Part shown: one piece after another, positions 8,000-15,699 of the stretch
Numbering within the stretch: the stretch's first letter is position 1
Layout of the letters: each line of letters starts with the position of its first letter
DNA from: an uncultured Candidatus Saccharibacteria bacterium
Lineage (GTDB): Bacteria > Patescibacteriota > Saccharimonadia > Saccharimonadales > Saccharimonadaceae
Direction of reading: 5' to 3'
Length of the DNA: 39,056 bases
Assembly (NCBI GenBank): GCA_948663575.1
Contig: CAPNAV010000008.1
Location: forward strand, 1-39,056
The notes under the pieces: generated by a model
Database searches by the model: none
Told to the model about the DNA's origin: nothing
The model's input: only the letters and a program-made list of their open reading frames with translations
Program-made: the position numbers and the translations under genes

Positions 8000-8353
8000 C
8001 TGTGGTATTGATTTAGAGTTGCTCTCTAATTGACCTTTAGAGCAATGCTGTAAAAACACAATATTTTCTAGGACTTATAACATAAAAACGCAGAAAAATC
8101 TGCCCAGCGCATAAAACGTCTAGACAAAAACGCGAAAGTGTGCTATAATGAAAGTATAAGGTTCAGAATGATCTATCTGCGCCAAACTTTTGACGACTTA
8201 AAAACACCATAAGCCTCATAGACCTCACCCTGCTAGTTATCCGTAATTAAAATATAGACCAAGTACTACTTACGAACTAACGTTCTAGTTGTTTTTAGCT
8301 CCGTTAGATCCAGAAGTTCATCAAAAATCTTAAAATTATAGTATAATATCAGC
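8000..8353 (+). other. intergenic region before aspS with leader-cassette promoter
   Basis: No conventional gene. It holds an inverted repeat TTGCTCT/AGAGCAA with a 13-base loop near 8021-8047, promoter cassette A (8121-8195), an AT-rich stretch with a weak hairpin AACTA/TAGTT then GTTTTT near 8275-8296, and the aspS -10 box at 8342-8347. Confidence 0.55.
8121..8212 (+). promoter_or_regulatory. leader cassette A upstream of aspS
   Basis: TAGACA 8121-8126, exactly 17 bp, TGTGC then TATAAT 8144-8149. The predicted transcript begins near 8156 and folds a hairpin (CAGA/TCTG) before ACTTTTGACG, which starts 37 nt after the -10 box. ATG 8168 opens a 14-residue frame MIYLRQTFDDLKTP ending TAA 8212, with two adjacent Asp codons. 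Whether that peptide is made is unknown. It belongs to the same promoter and leader family as at 14686, 19465, 22924, 31107 and 38897. Confidence 0.6.
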
Positions 8354-10108
8354 ATGAGAAATCTATCAAAAGAACTTATTACTAAAATTGGCCAAAAAGT
8401 GACTGTATCCGGTTGGGTAAATTCTCGTCGTGATCATGGTGGTTTGATTTTCATTGATCTCAGGGATCATACCGGTATAATCCAGCTCGTCATTACGCCA
8501 GATGTCGCCGAGGCCTTCAAAATTGCCGAAACTCTCCGAGATGAATTCGTCGTTACAGCTGTTGGCGCTGTGCGCGAGCGTGCTCCCGAGCTCAAAAATC
8601 CTAATATTGAGACCGGATCGATCGAGGTCGTCGTAGAGAAACTTACATTGATCAATAAATCCGAGCCGCTCCCAGTCAATACGCATGATGAAGGCGATCC
8701 TTCCAGTGAAGAGCAATGTCTCAAATATCGCTACCTAGATTTGCGCCGTCCTACTATGCAAAACATGCTTCGTCGTCGCGCCGAGTATTATCGTATCATT
8801 CGTGATTTCATGGACGCACACGATTTTATTGAGATTACTACGCCGATTCTTGCTAACTCTTCCCCTGAAGGTGCGCGCGATTTTCTTGTGCCGTCTCGTT
8901 TGCATCCTGGTAAATTTTATGCTTTACCACAAGCGCCGCAGCAATTCAAGCAACTTCTAATGGTAGGCGGTGTGCCGCGCTATTACCAAATCGCGCCTTG
9001 CTTCCGCGATGAAGATCCTCGCGCTGATCGTCTCTATGGCGATTTCTATCAGCTTGACCTCGAGATGTCATTCGTTGATAATGGTGAGACCGTTCGTCAA
9101 ACTATGGAACCTCTCATCAAAAAACTTGTCACCGAGTTTGCTGGCAAAGAGCTAGTCAGCGAGGAAATTCCACGCATTCCATATTCGGAAGCAATGGATA
9201 AATACGGCACCGATAAGCCCGATCTTCGCTATGGATTAGAACTAATCGATTTAACTGATGCTTTGAAAGGTTGTGAATTTAAAGTTTTTCAGTCGCCTTG
9301 CGTCAAAGCTATTCGTGTTCCAGGCGGCAGTAAATTCACTCGTAAACAAATCGACGAGTTTACCGATCTTGCTCGCAAAAACGGCGCTGGAGGATTGGCT
9401 TATATTACATTTGAGAACGGCGAGGCAAAGGGTCCAGTCGTCAAATTCCTTAAAGATGCCGAGCTAAAGTCCATTCAGGACAAAACCAAGGCTCAAGACG
9501 GTGATACGGTTTTCTTTGGCGCTGATACTCGCGAAAAGGTTAATAAAGTGCTTGGGGTTATGCGTATCGCTTTTGCGGACAGTCTCGGTCTCAAAGACAA
9601 TCAAAAAGTTGCTCTCTGCTGGATTATCGATTTTCCGTTCTATGAGTGGAACGAGAAAAATAATAAACTTGATTTCGGACATAATCCATTCTCTATGCCA
9701 AAGGGCGGTCTCGATGCTATTCGTAATACCGAAAACAAGCTAGAAATTGTCGCTGATCAATACGACATGGCCGTTAACGGTCTCGAGCTATGTTCTGGTG
9801 CAGTGCGTAATTATAATCCAGAAATCATGTATGAAGTTTTTGGCGTACTAGGTTATGATCAAGAATATGTTGCTCAGAAGTTCGGAGGCATGCTTAATGC
9901 GTTTAAATTCGGCGCTCCTCCTCACGCCGGCTGTGCTTTTGGTCTCGATCGTATGCTCATGGAGCTGCTTGATGCTGACAGTATTCGTGATATTGTGGCA
10001 TTCCCGAAGAATGGTTCCGGCATTGATTTAATGATGAATTCTCCATCTACAGTTGATAACAATCAGCTCGAAGAGGCTCATATCGAAATCACTCCAGACG
10101 AAGAATAG
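8354..10108 (+). CDS. aspS: aspartyl-tRNA synthetase
   Basis: A 584-residue bacterial-type AspRS, which charges tRNA-Asp (and tRNA-Asn if the enzyme is non-discriminating, not decidable here). Domains in order: anticodon-binding OB fold (1-~110; VSGWVNSRRDHGGLIFIDLRD), class II core with motif 2 (FRDEDPRADRLYGDFYQLDLEM), a bacterial GAD insertion (about 280-420), and motif 3 (GCAFGLDRMLMEL). Length is normal. TATAAT 8342-8347 leaves a 6-nt gap to the ATG, so the proximal transcript is leaderless; cassette A upstream could give a second, longer transcript. Confidence 0.97.
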   Translation: MRNLSKELITKIGQKVTVSGWVNSRRDHGGLIFIDLRDHTGIIQLVITPDVAEAFKIAETLRDEFVVTAVGAVRERAPELKNPNIETGSIEVVVEKLTLINKSEPLPVNTHDEGDPSSEEQCLKYRYLDLRRPTMQNMLRRRAEYYRIIRDFMDAHDFIEITTPILANSSPEGARDFLVPSRLHPGKFYALPQAPQQFKQLLMVGGVPRYYQIAPCFRDEDPRADRLYGDFYQLDLEMSFVDNGETVRQTMEPLIKKLVTEFAGKELVSEEIPRIPYSEAMDKYGTDKPDLRYGLELIDLTDALKGCEFKVFQSPCVKAIRVPGGSKFTRKQIDEFTDLARKNGAGGLAYITFENGEAKGPVVKFLKDAELKSIQDKTKAQDGDTVFFGADTREKVNKVLGVMRIAFADSLGLKDNQKVALCWIIDFPFYEWNEKNNKLDFGHNPFSMPKGGLDAIRNTENKLEIVADQYDMAVNGLELCSGAVRNYNPEIMYEVFGVLGYDQEYVAQKFGGMLNAFKFGAPPHAGCAFGLDRMLMELLDADSIRDIVAFPKNGSGIDLMMNSPSTVDNNQLEEAHIEITPDEE

Positions 10109-10302
10109 TTGCAATGTATATGATCGCTATCTATCGTCAACCTAGCGACATTCAACCTCTTCATCTACGGGTATTGTATTATTGCTACACGATTACAGTC
10201 ATACAATAGATAGTGTTGTAAAAAATACAACACTTTTGGGAATATCCCGGGGAATATATATAGATTGCAGAATAGGCCTTACTAAACCTCAGCTCAGTAT
10301 GC
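10109..10302 (+). other. intergenic region with hairpin terminator
   Basis: Contains only the TGTTGTA hairpin at 10212-10237 and a GC-rich palindrome core CCCGGG near 10246. Confidence 0.5.
10212..10237 (+). terminator. TGTTGTA/TACAACA hairpin, copy 2 (terminator)
   Basis: AGTGTTGTA and TACAACACT form a 9-bp stem with loop AAAAA followed by TTT. It is the second copy of the hairpin seen at 3160 and 33202, here after aspS, and reads well as its terminator. Confidence 0.72.
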
Positions 10303-10315
10303 TATAATACAAAAC

Positions 10316-11365
10316 ATGGTATGTATTGCAGCGTTTATTATCCTCAGCCTAGTTGGTGTTTTTGTTGCATTTCTAAGTATTTTTCGGAGAGATATTGGTC
10401 GCAAATATTGGGCGGTTTTTAAGAAAGCTTGGGGTTGTGTTGGTAAGAAAGTTCGTCTCCAGAAGTGTGAGACTAATTTCAAAGATGATGTTAAAAATTC
10501 TCTCCTTAGTAAAATTGTCCTCAAACATCCGCAATGGGTTAAACCGCTCGGCACGGCTATCGAAGTAAGTGCCGTTTTAATTGTTTTCATTACAATCTGG
10601 TCGCTCGTCGAATCAATAAAGGCACTTCTTGCTATCTGGGTCTTTGGTACGTGTAATGTTTCTCAGCCTGCCAGCTGCGCGCTTGGTGCTGAAGTCTGCG
10701 GTATAGATGCTGCCGAACCTCAAAACCCTATCGAGTGGGTTGGGCGTTGGTTCGAAGAGTGGGGCGAGATTTTCGCCAATATTCCAGATCGTTTTCATGC
10801 CTGGAATGCTGAAGATTACCTAGTCGAGCCTTATACTTTTGTCGAACAGTATCAAGATGACAAGCCTCTAGCCATCGACATCTTCGATCCTGGTTGCGTT
10901 ATCTGTATGCAGAGCTATCGTAATCAAAAAGCCTCTGGATTTTTTGAGGAATACAATGTTGTACCAATGATTTACACTATCGAGTTGCCGGAGGGTGGGC
11001 CAAAGTTCCAAAATTCCGACCTTATCGCTCGCTACGTTCATGCCTCAAATCTTCTTGATACGGATTACGCCACGCAAATTATCGACCGCTTATTCACTGA
11101 ATCAAATTCTGACGGTATCAATTATCAAACCGCCCTAACTAACGCCAGCCGTGATGAAGCGGAACAAACCCTCAAGCAGTGGCTTGCCGACTTTGGCGCC
11201 AAAAAGACCGAAATCGAAAACATTGCAAAAACCGCCGCCAGTGACGAGGTAACAGAAATCATTGCCCGCGTCCGCACGATGGTAGAGGGTACGATTCACG
11301 CCAAAGGCATTCCTACGCTCATCTATAATGGAAAAAAACATAATGGTCTCTATCAGCCGGAGTAG
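10316..11365 (+). CDS. membrane protein with thioredoxin-like CVIC domain
   Basis: A 349-residue protein. Two hydrophobic segments lie near residues 3-22 and 85-110, followed by a Cys-containing loop (GTCNVSQPASCALGAEVC) and then a domain with a CxxC redox motif, Cys194-Val-Ile-Cys197, after strand PLAIDIFDP. A GIPTLIYNG segment near the C-terminus fits the cis-proline strand of the thioredoxin/DsbA fold. It is probably an extracytoplasmic thiol oxidoreductase; direction of reaction is unknown. Extended -10 TATAAT 10303-10308 ends 7 nt before ATG, so the mRNA should be leaderless. Two small membrane proteins follow with overlapping ends. Confidence 0.72.
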   Translation: MVCIAAFIILSLVGVFVAFLSIFRRDIGRKYWAVFKKAWGCVGKKVRLQKCETNFKDDVKNSLLSKIVLKHPQWVKPLGTAIEVSAVLIVFITIWSLVESIKALLAIWVFGTCNVSQPASCALGAEVCGIDAAEPQNPIEWVGRWFEEWGEIFANIPDRFHAWNAEDYLVEPYTFVEQYQDDKPLAIDIFDPGCVICMQSYRNQKASGFFEEYNVVPMIYTIELPEGGPKFQNSDLIARYVHASNLLDTDYATQIIDRLFTESNSDGINYQTALTNASRDEAEQTLKQWLADFGAKKTEIENIAKTAASDEVTEIIARVRTMVEGTIHAKGIPTLIYNGKKHNGLYQPE

Positions 11366-11876
11366 TATAATTGGCTTGGCGGTCATGTTGCTTGTTGCCG
11401 TACCAGCTTTCGTCTTAGCCTATAATGCTCAAGCTATCGAAACCGCTGAGCTAAACAGTATCTCTAGAGGATGTTCGGCTATTAAGCAAACCCTCTCCCA
11501 ACTTCAGTATGCCGATTTGCGTACGCGTACTTACCTTGGGTCCACCTATGAATCCATTGCGAACAACTTTGTCATCCCGCTCAACCTCCGTCTCGTAAAG
11601 TTAAATCAGCCTGATCCAGAATTGCTTGCTATTCAGGCCGATTTTACGGATTTACAGGTGAAGTTCCGCTCGATTTATACGGAGTATATGCGTGAACTTG
11701 ATGGCCTTATTAATATAGATTGTTCATCTCGTCCAGAAGATTTTTATAAGCAGCTAGAAGTTGTTCGCGCTCATCGTTCTGATCTTCATGAGGCCACTGC
11801 TCGGCTCTCTGAACTTGTTGACCGACAATATGCCGCAGTAGCCGCTCTTAAGGAGAAGCTCAGCAATGGATCCTAA
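11328..11876 (+). CDS. exported helical protein of unknown function
   Basis: Up to 182 residues, with a signal-like or anchor segment (about residues 13-32, IIGLAVMLLVAVPAFVLAY) and a long helical exported part with two Cys (RGCSAIKQ and INIDCSSRP). I do not recognise the family. It overlaps the CVIC gene by 38 bases from ATG 11328, or 23 bases from ATG 11343; neither start has a ribosome site, so coupling to the upstream gene is likely. The two Cys could be a disulfide substrate of the neighbour, an inference. Confidence 0.65.
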   Translation: MEKNIMVSISRSSIIGLAVMLLVAVPAFVLAYNAQAIETAELNSISRGCSAIKQTLSQLQYADLRTRTYLGSTYESIANNFVIPLNLRLVKLNQPDPELLAIQADFTDLQVKFRSIYTEYMRELDGLINIDCSSRPEDFYKQLEVVRAHRSDLHEATARLSELVDRQYAAVAALKEKLSNGS

Positions 11877-12234
11877 CGAACATCATGGACGGCGCAATCT
11901 CATCATCTTAGGTGTCTCAGCTATTTCTATCGCTATCGTTACTAGTGTCATCGAGCTATGGATTTATCGCTCTTCGGGTGACATCTACCTTGATCGTTCT
12001 CGTCCTGGTTATCTTCCCGATATTGACGAAGCTAAGGAAGATGCAGGCAGTAGCTCCAACTACACTTATCCCGAGAATGGATCGTTAGATGTTGATGAGC
12101 TCCAGAAATACCTCGATGCATTCAAAGAAGCTAGCGAACATCTCGATAAGATCGATGATCCATATTCACCAGATTCGCTTTCTGATGAATCTTTAGGAAT
12201 TTTTATAGAATCATCAGAAAACCAGAAAAATTAG
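11866..12234 (+). CDS. single-pass acidic membrane protein
   Basis: A 122-residue protein: polar N-terminus MDPNEHHGRRN, one membrane segment (about 12-30), then an acidic, Ser/Asp/Glu-rich tail that looks disordered. No known family seen. AAGGAG lies ~11 bases before ATG inside the previous gene, and the two genes overlap by 11 bases. It ends convergently, 31 bases from murC. Confidence 0.65.
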   Translation: MDPNEHHGRRNLIILGVSAISIAIVTSVIELWIYRSSGDIYLDRSRPGYLPDIDEAKEDAGSSSNYTYPENGSLDVDELQKYLDAFKEASEHLDKIDDPYSPDSLSDESLGIFIESSENQKN

Positions 12235-12265
12235 TATTAATACGTTCGCTCTAGGAGACTATCTT

Positions 12266-13576
12266 TTATAGCTTTTCATCGGCTGAACGTGGTGCGTGTA
12301 TGAGCTGTGTCGCTGCTGATTCTTGATTGCCGGCATAGACAACCTTTCTTAGCCACGCATCCGCTGGTCCCGCTGTCATTAGCAATACCAGAAAGCCATC
12401 TTCGTGCCACTTTAGGAGTTTTTGGGCTAGATCTTCGTCTAATGCTGCTTCTTCAGCGACTTTTTTGTTGCTGAGTTTATTAATAAAATTCTCTGGAGTA
12501 AGCACTTTGCGTTTTGGATCTTCTCGTGTCAAATAAGTTGGCAACCAATAAACCTTTTTCACTCCATCAAAAGCCTCAGCGTATCCGTCTGCCATCTCCG
12601 ACTGACGTACATTCTGATGTGGTTCATAGACCGCTATCACACCCTTTAGGCCTCTTCTTTCCGCCTCTTCACGAGCAATCTCTACTGTCGCCGCCACTTC
12701 TTCTGGATGATGTGCATAATCCGAATAGAATCCCTCTGAAATCTGCTCAAACCTCCGCCCTACACCGGGGAACTGATTAATAACTTCAACGATCTTTTTT
12801 CGTTGCTTACCCATAAATCTCGTCAGCCCCTTAGGTTGTGGCATTATCCTTTGCATTACATCAATGGCCAGTGTCGCATCATATCTCCGCGCTTCGCCTG
12901 CCAGCGTCACATCCGACGCAACCTCATCTCCACGGATCACCTGTTCGCTTTGTCTTTCGAACTGCCTAAAGGCGTCTTGATAATCTTTTTCGGTCAGATA
13001 AATATCCGGATGATCGTAAGAAACCGTCGTGATCGCCGCTATCCAAGGTTTGAAAGCCAAGAAATTACGATCATATTCGTCTGCCTCATATATAAAGAAC
13101 TCAGACTTCTTATCATAACGTCCCGCTGGCGCAAAAGGTAATGTTGTCCCCACTAAGTATGACACTGGTATACCTAATTTTTGACAAGCCCAAATAATCA
13201 TCGCTGTTGTTGTAGTTTTTCCGTGTGTCCCTGCCACTGCCACCATCTTCAGCTTCATCTTTTTCACAAGATAACTAATTAACTCATCACGTTTCGAAAT
13301 TTTCAATTTTAACTTCTTGGCCATCAACAGTTCAGGGTGATCCTCAGGCAAAGCCGATGTATAAACAAACCAATCTACCCCCTCATTTTTAACGCAGGCT
13401 TTGAGAAACTCCCCGTCTTGCTCGCCAAGACAAATTTTCACCCCGTTTTGCACCAGTTCATTCGTCACGGCTCCCGACAAGAGATCTGATCCAAAAACCT
13501 TCATCCCCGCATTCTTTGCCATTAACGCTAATGGCCCTACGCCAGTTCCTGATATTCCCGAAAAATAAATATTCAT
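12266..13576 (-). CDS. murC: UDP-N-acetylmuramate--L-alanine ligase (MurC)
   Basis: A 436-residue Mur ligase. It adds L-Ala to UDP-MurNAc, the first peptide step of peptidoglycan synthesis, in the cytoplasm. N-terminal Rossmann part begins IYFSGISGTGVGPLA; the ATP loop GTHGKTTTT is at 116-124; EADEYDRNF and YDHPDIY lie in the central domain; DYAHHPEEV marks the C-terminal part. DYAHHP favours MurC, although the related Mpl recycling ligase cannot be fully excluded. It transcribes away from the 13596 gene; the start codons are only 19 bp apart and share a symmetric -10 (minus TATAAT at 13590-13585, 8 nt before ATG), so the mRNA should be leaderless. Confidence 0.88.
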   Translation of the reverse strand: MNIYFSGISGTGVGPLALMAKNAGMKVFGSDLLSGAVTNELVQNGVKICLGEQDGEFLKACVKNEGVDWFVYTSALPEDHPELLMAKKLKLKISKRDELISYLVKKMKLKMVAVAGTHGKTTTTAMIIWACQKLGIPVSYLVGTTLPFAPAGRYDKKSEFFIYEADEYDRNFLAFKPWIAAITTVSYDHPDIYLTEKDYQDAFRQFERQSEQVIRGDEVASDVTLAGEARRYDATLAIDVMQRIMPQPKGLTRFMGKQRKKIVEVINQFPGVGRRFEQISEGFYSDYAHHPEEVAATVEIAREEAERRGLKGVIAVYEPHQNVRQSEMADGYAEAFDGVKKVYWLPTYLTREDPKRKVLTPENFINKLSNKKVAEEAALDEDLAQKLLKWHEDGFLVLLMTAGPADAWLRKVVYAGNQESAATQLIHAPRSADEKL

Positions 13577-13595
13577 ATGCTATAATTATACCAAC
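13577..13595. promoter_or_regulatory. bidirectional leaderless promoter (murC / 13596 gene)
   Basis: The whole space between two divergent ATGs is 19 bp. Its core TATAATTATA at 13581-13590 is a perfect palindrome holding two -10 boxes that overlap by 2 bp, one per strand, each preceded by an extended TGn (TGC on plus, TGG on minus). Gaps to the ATGs are 9 nt (plus) and 8 nt (minus). Any -35 contact would fall inside the opposite coding region. Confidence 0.75.
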
Positions 13596-14303
13596 ATGGG
13601 TGGCAAAAAATCAAATCATATTCGAAAGTTTCTGCGCTCTTTTAAAGCAGTGCGTACTTGGCAGCTTATTCTTATTCTTATTCCATTGCTCTTCGTTATT
13701 GCTACTTTGCTCCGTTTTGACCACCTTCGCATGGTTGAGCTGCGTTCCGCTGTCATTACTGCCGATCAAGTTGGCGATGAAGCTGAACTAGAGCAGTCAC
13801 TACAAAATCTCCAACAATTTGTTTTTACGCATATCGTCATCAACGTCTACGAAAGCAATGGTGTGCAGAATATAATTTTTGGTACCGGTCCATTTTACCT
13901 CGAGCAGCAATATCACCGTGCCGCCGATGCTGCTATTGCCGAGGCTGCTTCAACTCTAGTTGACGACTCCAATCCTAACGGCAATATCTATGCTGCCGTC
14001 GCCGCCATTTGTCAGCCGCAAGCCATTCTTAATGGCTGGGCCTGGTCCGATCAAGGCTATCTTGATTGCTGGACTAGTGAACTCGCTAAGTATCCTACTA
14101 GTGATTCCCTAGATCCTAATCTAATCTCAGCCAAAGTTCCGTCCACCGAACTTTATCGTCGCAATTTCGCCTCTCCTCTCTGGGCGCCTACGGTCACCGG
14201 TTTTGCCATTCTCGCTGCTATTGGCATAATCCTTTTTATTGTTACCCGCTTCATTATTTGGGTAATTCTTAAACTTGCGCTCGTTATTCTTAAGCGTTTT
14301 TAA
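13596..14303 (+). CDS. two-pass membrane protein of unknown function
   Basis: A 235-residue protein with a basic N-terminus, a membrane segment near residues 24-40 and one or two hydrophobic stretches at the C-terminal end (about 197-235), with an exported middle domain between. The middle contains FTHIVINVYESNGVQNIIFGTGPFYLEQQY and two Cys (AICQPQ, YLDCW). No family recognised. It shares the symmetric promoter with murC, so the two are probably expressed together. Confidence 0.72.
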   Translation: MGGKKSNHIRKFLRSFKAVRTWQLILILIPLLFVIATLLRFDHLRMVELRSAVITADQVGDEAELEQSLQNLQQFVFTHIVINVYESNGVQNIIFGTGPFYLEQQYHRAADAAIAEAASTLVDDSNPNGNIYAAVAAICQPQAILNGWAWSDQGYLDCWTSELAKYPTSDSLDPNLISAKVPSTELYRRNFASPLWAPTVTGFAILAAIGIILFIVTRFIIWVILKLALVILKRF

Positions 14304-14401
14304 GAATAATCATAACTTTTTTGCGCTTTTCCCATAAAACCTCTTGACGCCCCCATAGATTCAGCATAATATAGGGATATAATAACCTAAGGAGGGACCT
14401 A

Positions 14402-14608
14402 ATGGCCTACGAACATACTAACAGTAAGGGCGTCACCTATTACCTGCACAAGTCTGAAGTCACTTTGCGCGGCGGAAAACCACAGACGATCTACTTCTTT
14501 ACTAAGACCGCTGAGGGTGGCAAAGGCACTCCGTGCGACTTGCCTGCAGATCGTGTTGTCAACGAAAACCCACGCAACGGTTTCTTAACTCTGAAGAAAA
14601 AAGCTTAA
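14402..14608 (+). CDS. small conserved-looking protein (68 aa), strongly translated
   Basis: A 68-residue basic protein starting MAYEHTNSKGVTYYLH, with VTLRGGKPQTIYFFTK and DLPADRVVNENPRNGFLTLKKK. It reads as a compact beta-rich domain; I recall similar short proteins in Patescibacteria but cannot name a function. TAAGGAGGGACCTA gives a near-perfect ribosome site, and TTGACG with a -10 (TAATAT or TATAAT) lies just upstream, so it should be abundant. A terminator follows at 14642. Confidence 0.75.
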   Translation: MAYEHTNSKGVTYYLHKSEVTLRGGKPQTIYFFTKTAEGGKGTPCDLPADRVVNENPRNGFLTLKKKA

Positions 14609-14641
14609 TTCGCACGTCGGATTTCAATTTAGGTACACCAG

Positions 14642-14678
14642 AATCCCCCTACGGCCGAGCGCTGCCGGGGGATTTTGG
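14642..14678 (+). terminator. intrinsic terminator
   Basis: AATCCCCC and GGGGGATT form an 8-bp stem around a GC-rich loop that can itself pair GGC/GCC, followed by TTTTGGG. It ends the transcript of the 68-residue protein. Confidence 0.75.
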
Positions 14679-14685
14679 GCTTCTA

Positions 14686-14765
14686 TTGACAAAATGGTTA
14701 TGGTGTGCTACAATCAAAGTATAAGGTAGCCGCGAAGAGCGGTTGGCCCAGGATTTTGATGCGAG
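14686..14765 (+). promoter_or_regulatory. leader cassette B
   Basis: TTGACA 14686-14691, 17 bp, TGTGC then TACAAT 14709-14714. The leader folds CCGC/GCGG (loop GAAGA), then GATTTTGATG begins 38 nt after the -10 box. From -35 to about +8 it is almost identical to cassette D at 22924. What the transcript encodes is unclear; the next gene has its own -10 box. Confidence 0.6.
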
Positions 14766-14974
14766 CATGCCATATACTCCCATATTTCCATTCTCTATAT
14801 CACCCTATTTTACGCCTATTTTCATTTCAACTGCATTATACTTGAGGGACGATTTACAAAATAATTATGCAAAACTCGTAAAAGTTCTCACATATTTGTC
14901 TACCCGACACCATATAGTGTTCGAATTGGCAAAAACCTCTTGGAATTTCTGAGCATTTATGCTATAATCGGTAT

Positions 14975-15292
14975 ATGAGTAAGTTAACTAATCAAGCAAC
15001 CTCTCGCAAGGAAGCTCTAAAAGAATTTTTAATTGGCCTCGCCGTTGCGGCTGCCGGTGGCCTTATGACTGGCATTTCTTATAATTCTGCACGTCCTGGC
15101 GGCACGTATACCGTGTTCACTGGTCTAATTGCACTCGGCGCCATTTATGGTCTCCATGGGCTCTGGCGTTTGATCTTCCCGAGTGGTATCAAAGGCGCGC
15201 TCGGTAAGCAAAAAAGCCAGTCCGTAGAAGCTAACTCCGTCAAAGAAACAGCTGCAAAAGCCGAAGAAGCAGAAGTTGTCGACGAAAATTAA
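14975..15292 (+). CDS. small two-pass membrane protein
   Basis: A 105-residue protein with two membrane segments (about 18-37 and 46-65), a GGLMTGISYNSARPGGTYTVFTG loop between them and a charged Ala/Glu/Lys tail in the cytoplasm. No family recognised. Extended -10 TATGCTATAAT (14963-14968) leaves a 6-nt gap to ATG: leaderless. The hairpin at 15315 closes the gene. Confidence 0.7.
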   Translation: MSKLTNQATSRKEALKEFLIGLAVAAAGGLMTGISYNSARPGGTYTVFTGLIALGAIYGLHGLWRLIFPSGIKGALGKQKSQSVEANSVKETAAKAEEAEVVDEN

Positions 15293-15314
15293 TCACGGCA
15301 ATATTGTAGAATCC

Positions 15315-15344
15315 TGGCTCCTCAAGTTATATCTTGGGGAGCCA
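15315..15344 (+). terminator. 12-bp hairpin after the 14975 gene
   Basis: TGGCTCCTCAAG and CTTGGGGAGCCA pair over 12 bp (one T-G) with loop TTATAT. No T-run follows, so it may be an mRNA 3'-end stabiliser or factor-dependent stop rather than a classical terminator. Confidence 0.5.
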
Positions 15345-15420
15345 ATGCGAGCTCATAAATAGTTGATAAAATGACACCTTAACCAACTAAATAACAATAA
15401 CAATTCTACGGCTTACATAG

Positions 15421-15450
15421 AAAAATACCTATCCGAAGAGATAGGTAATT
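15421..15450 (-). terminator. terminator of tRNA-Leu
   Basis: TACCTATC and GATAGGTA form an 8-bp stem; on the minus strand it is followed by TTTTT. It lies 6 bases past the tRNA 3' end. Confidence 0.78.
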
Positions 15451-15455
15451 TTCTA

Positions 15456-15543
15456 TGGTGCGCTCGACTAGACTCGAACTAGCACAGCTTAAATCGCCAC
15501 TACCACCTCAAGGTAGCGTGTCTACCAATTCCACCACGAGCGC
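15456..15543 (-). tRNA. tRNA-Leu (anticodon GAG)
   Basis: Read on the minus strand the gene starts GCGCTCGTGGTGGAATTGGTAG, the class II tRNA-Leu pattern, and ends GAGCGCACCA with the CCA encoded. The anticodon stem CTACC/GGTAG encloses TTGAGGT, giving anticodon GAG, which reads CUU/CUC. A variable arm (TGGCGATTTAAGCT) and T loop TTCGAGT follow. A promoter and terminator flank it. Confidence 0.95.
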
Positions 15544-15558
15544 AGGGAATATAACTAA

Positions 15559-15586
15559 ATTATATCAAAATTCTGTATATTCGCAA
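15559..15586 (-). promoter_or_regulatory. promoter of tRNA-Leu
   Basis: On the minus strand TTGCGA (plus 15581-15586), 16 bp, then TGATATAAT with TATAAT at plus 15559-15564. This is ~16 bases before the tRNA 5' end. Confidence 0.65.
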
Positions 15587-15623
15587 GCCCCAAAATTATT
15601 TCCCCTGAAGTGTGAAAAAGTCC

Positions 15624-15652
15624 TTGCCAAAGCTTATTTTTTTTTGTAATAT
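15624..15652 (+). promoter_or_regulatory. promoter of the surface-protein pair
   Basis: TTGCCA 15624-15629, 17 bp ending in a T-tract and TG, then TAATAT 15647-15652. The ~40-nt leader holds a small hairpin CCTATC/GATAGG directly before the 15700 gene. Confidence 0.55.
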
Positions 15653-15699
15653 TAAAGCACAAGGGTCATGTAAACCTATCAAGATAGGATATAAAAAAT

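Larger units (their letters stand above)
14609..14974 (+). other. intergenic region with terminator and leader cassette B
   Basis: Contains the terminator of the 68-residue gene, then cassette B. A TTG-started 69-codon frame (14743-14952) begins in the cassette (ttg gcc cag gat ttt gat) but is Tyr/Phe/Pro/Thr-rich with no ribosome site, so I do not call it a gene. Confidence 0.55.

Noticed and set aside
8121..8353. A T-box or amino-acid riboswitch before aspS or alaS
   Set aside because: No T-box GGGTGGNACCGCG-type sequence or matching specifier stem is visible in either leader.
14743..14952. A 69-codon TTG-started frame after cassette B
   Set aside because: No ribosome site, biased Tyr/Phe/Pro/Thr make-up, and its beginning coincides with the RNA element shared by cassettes that have no such frame.
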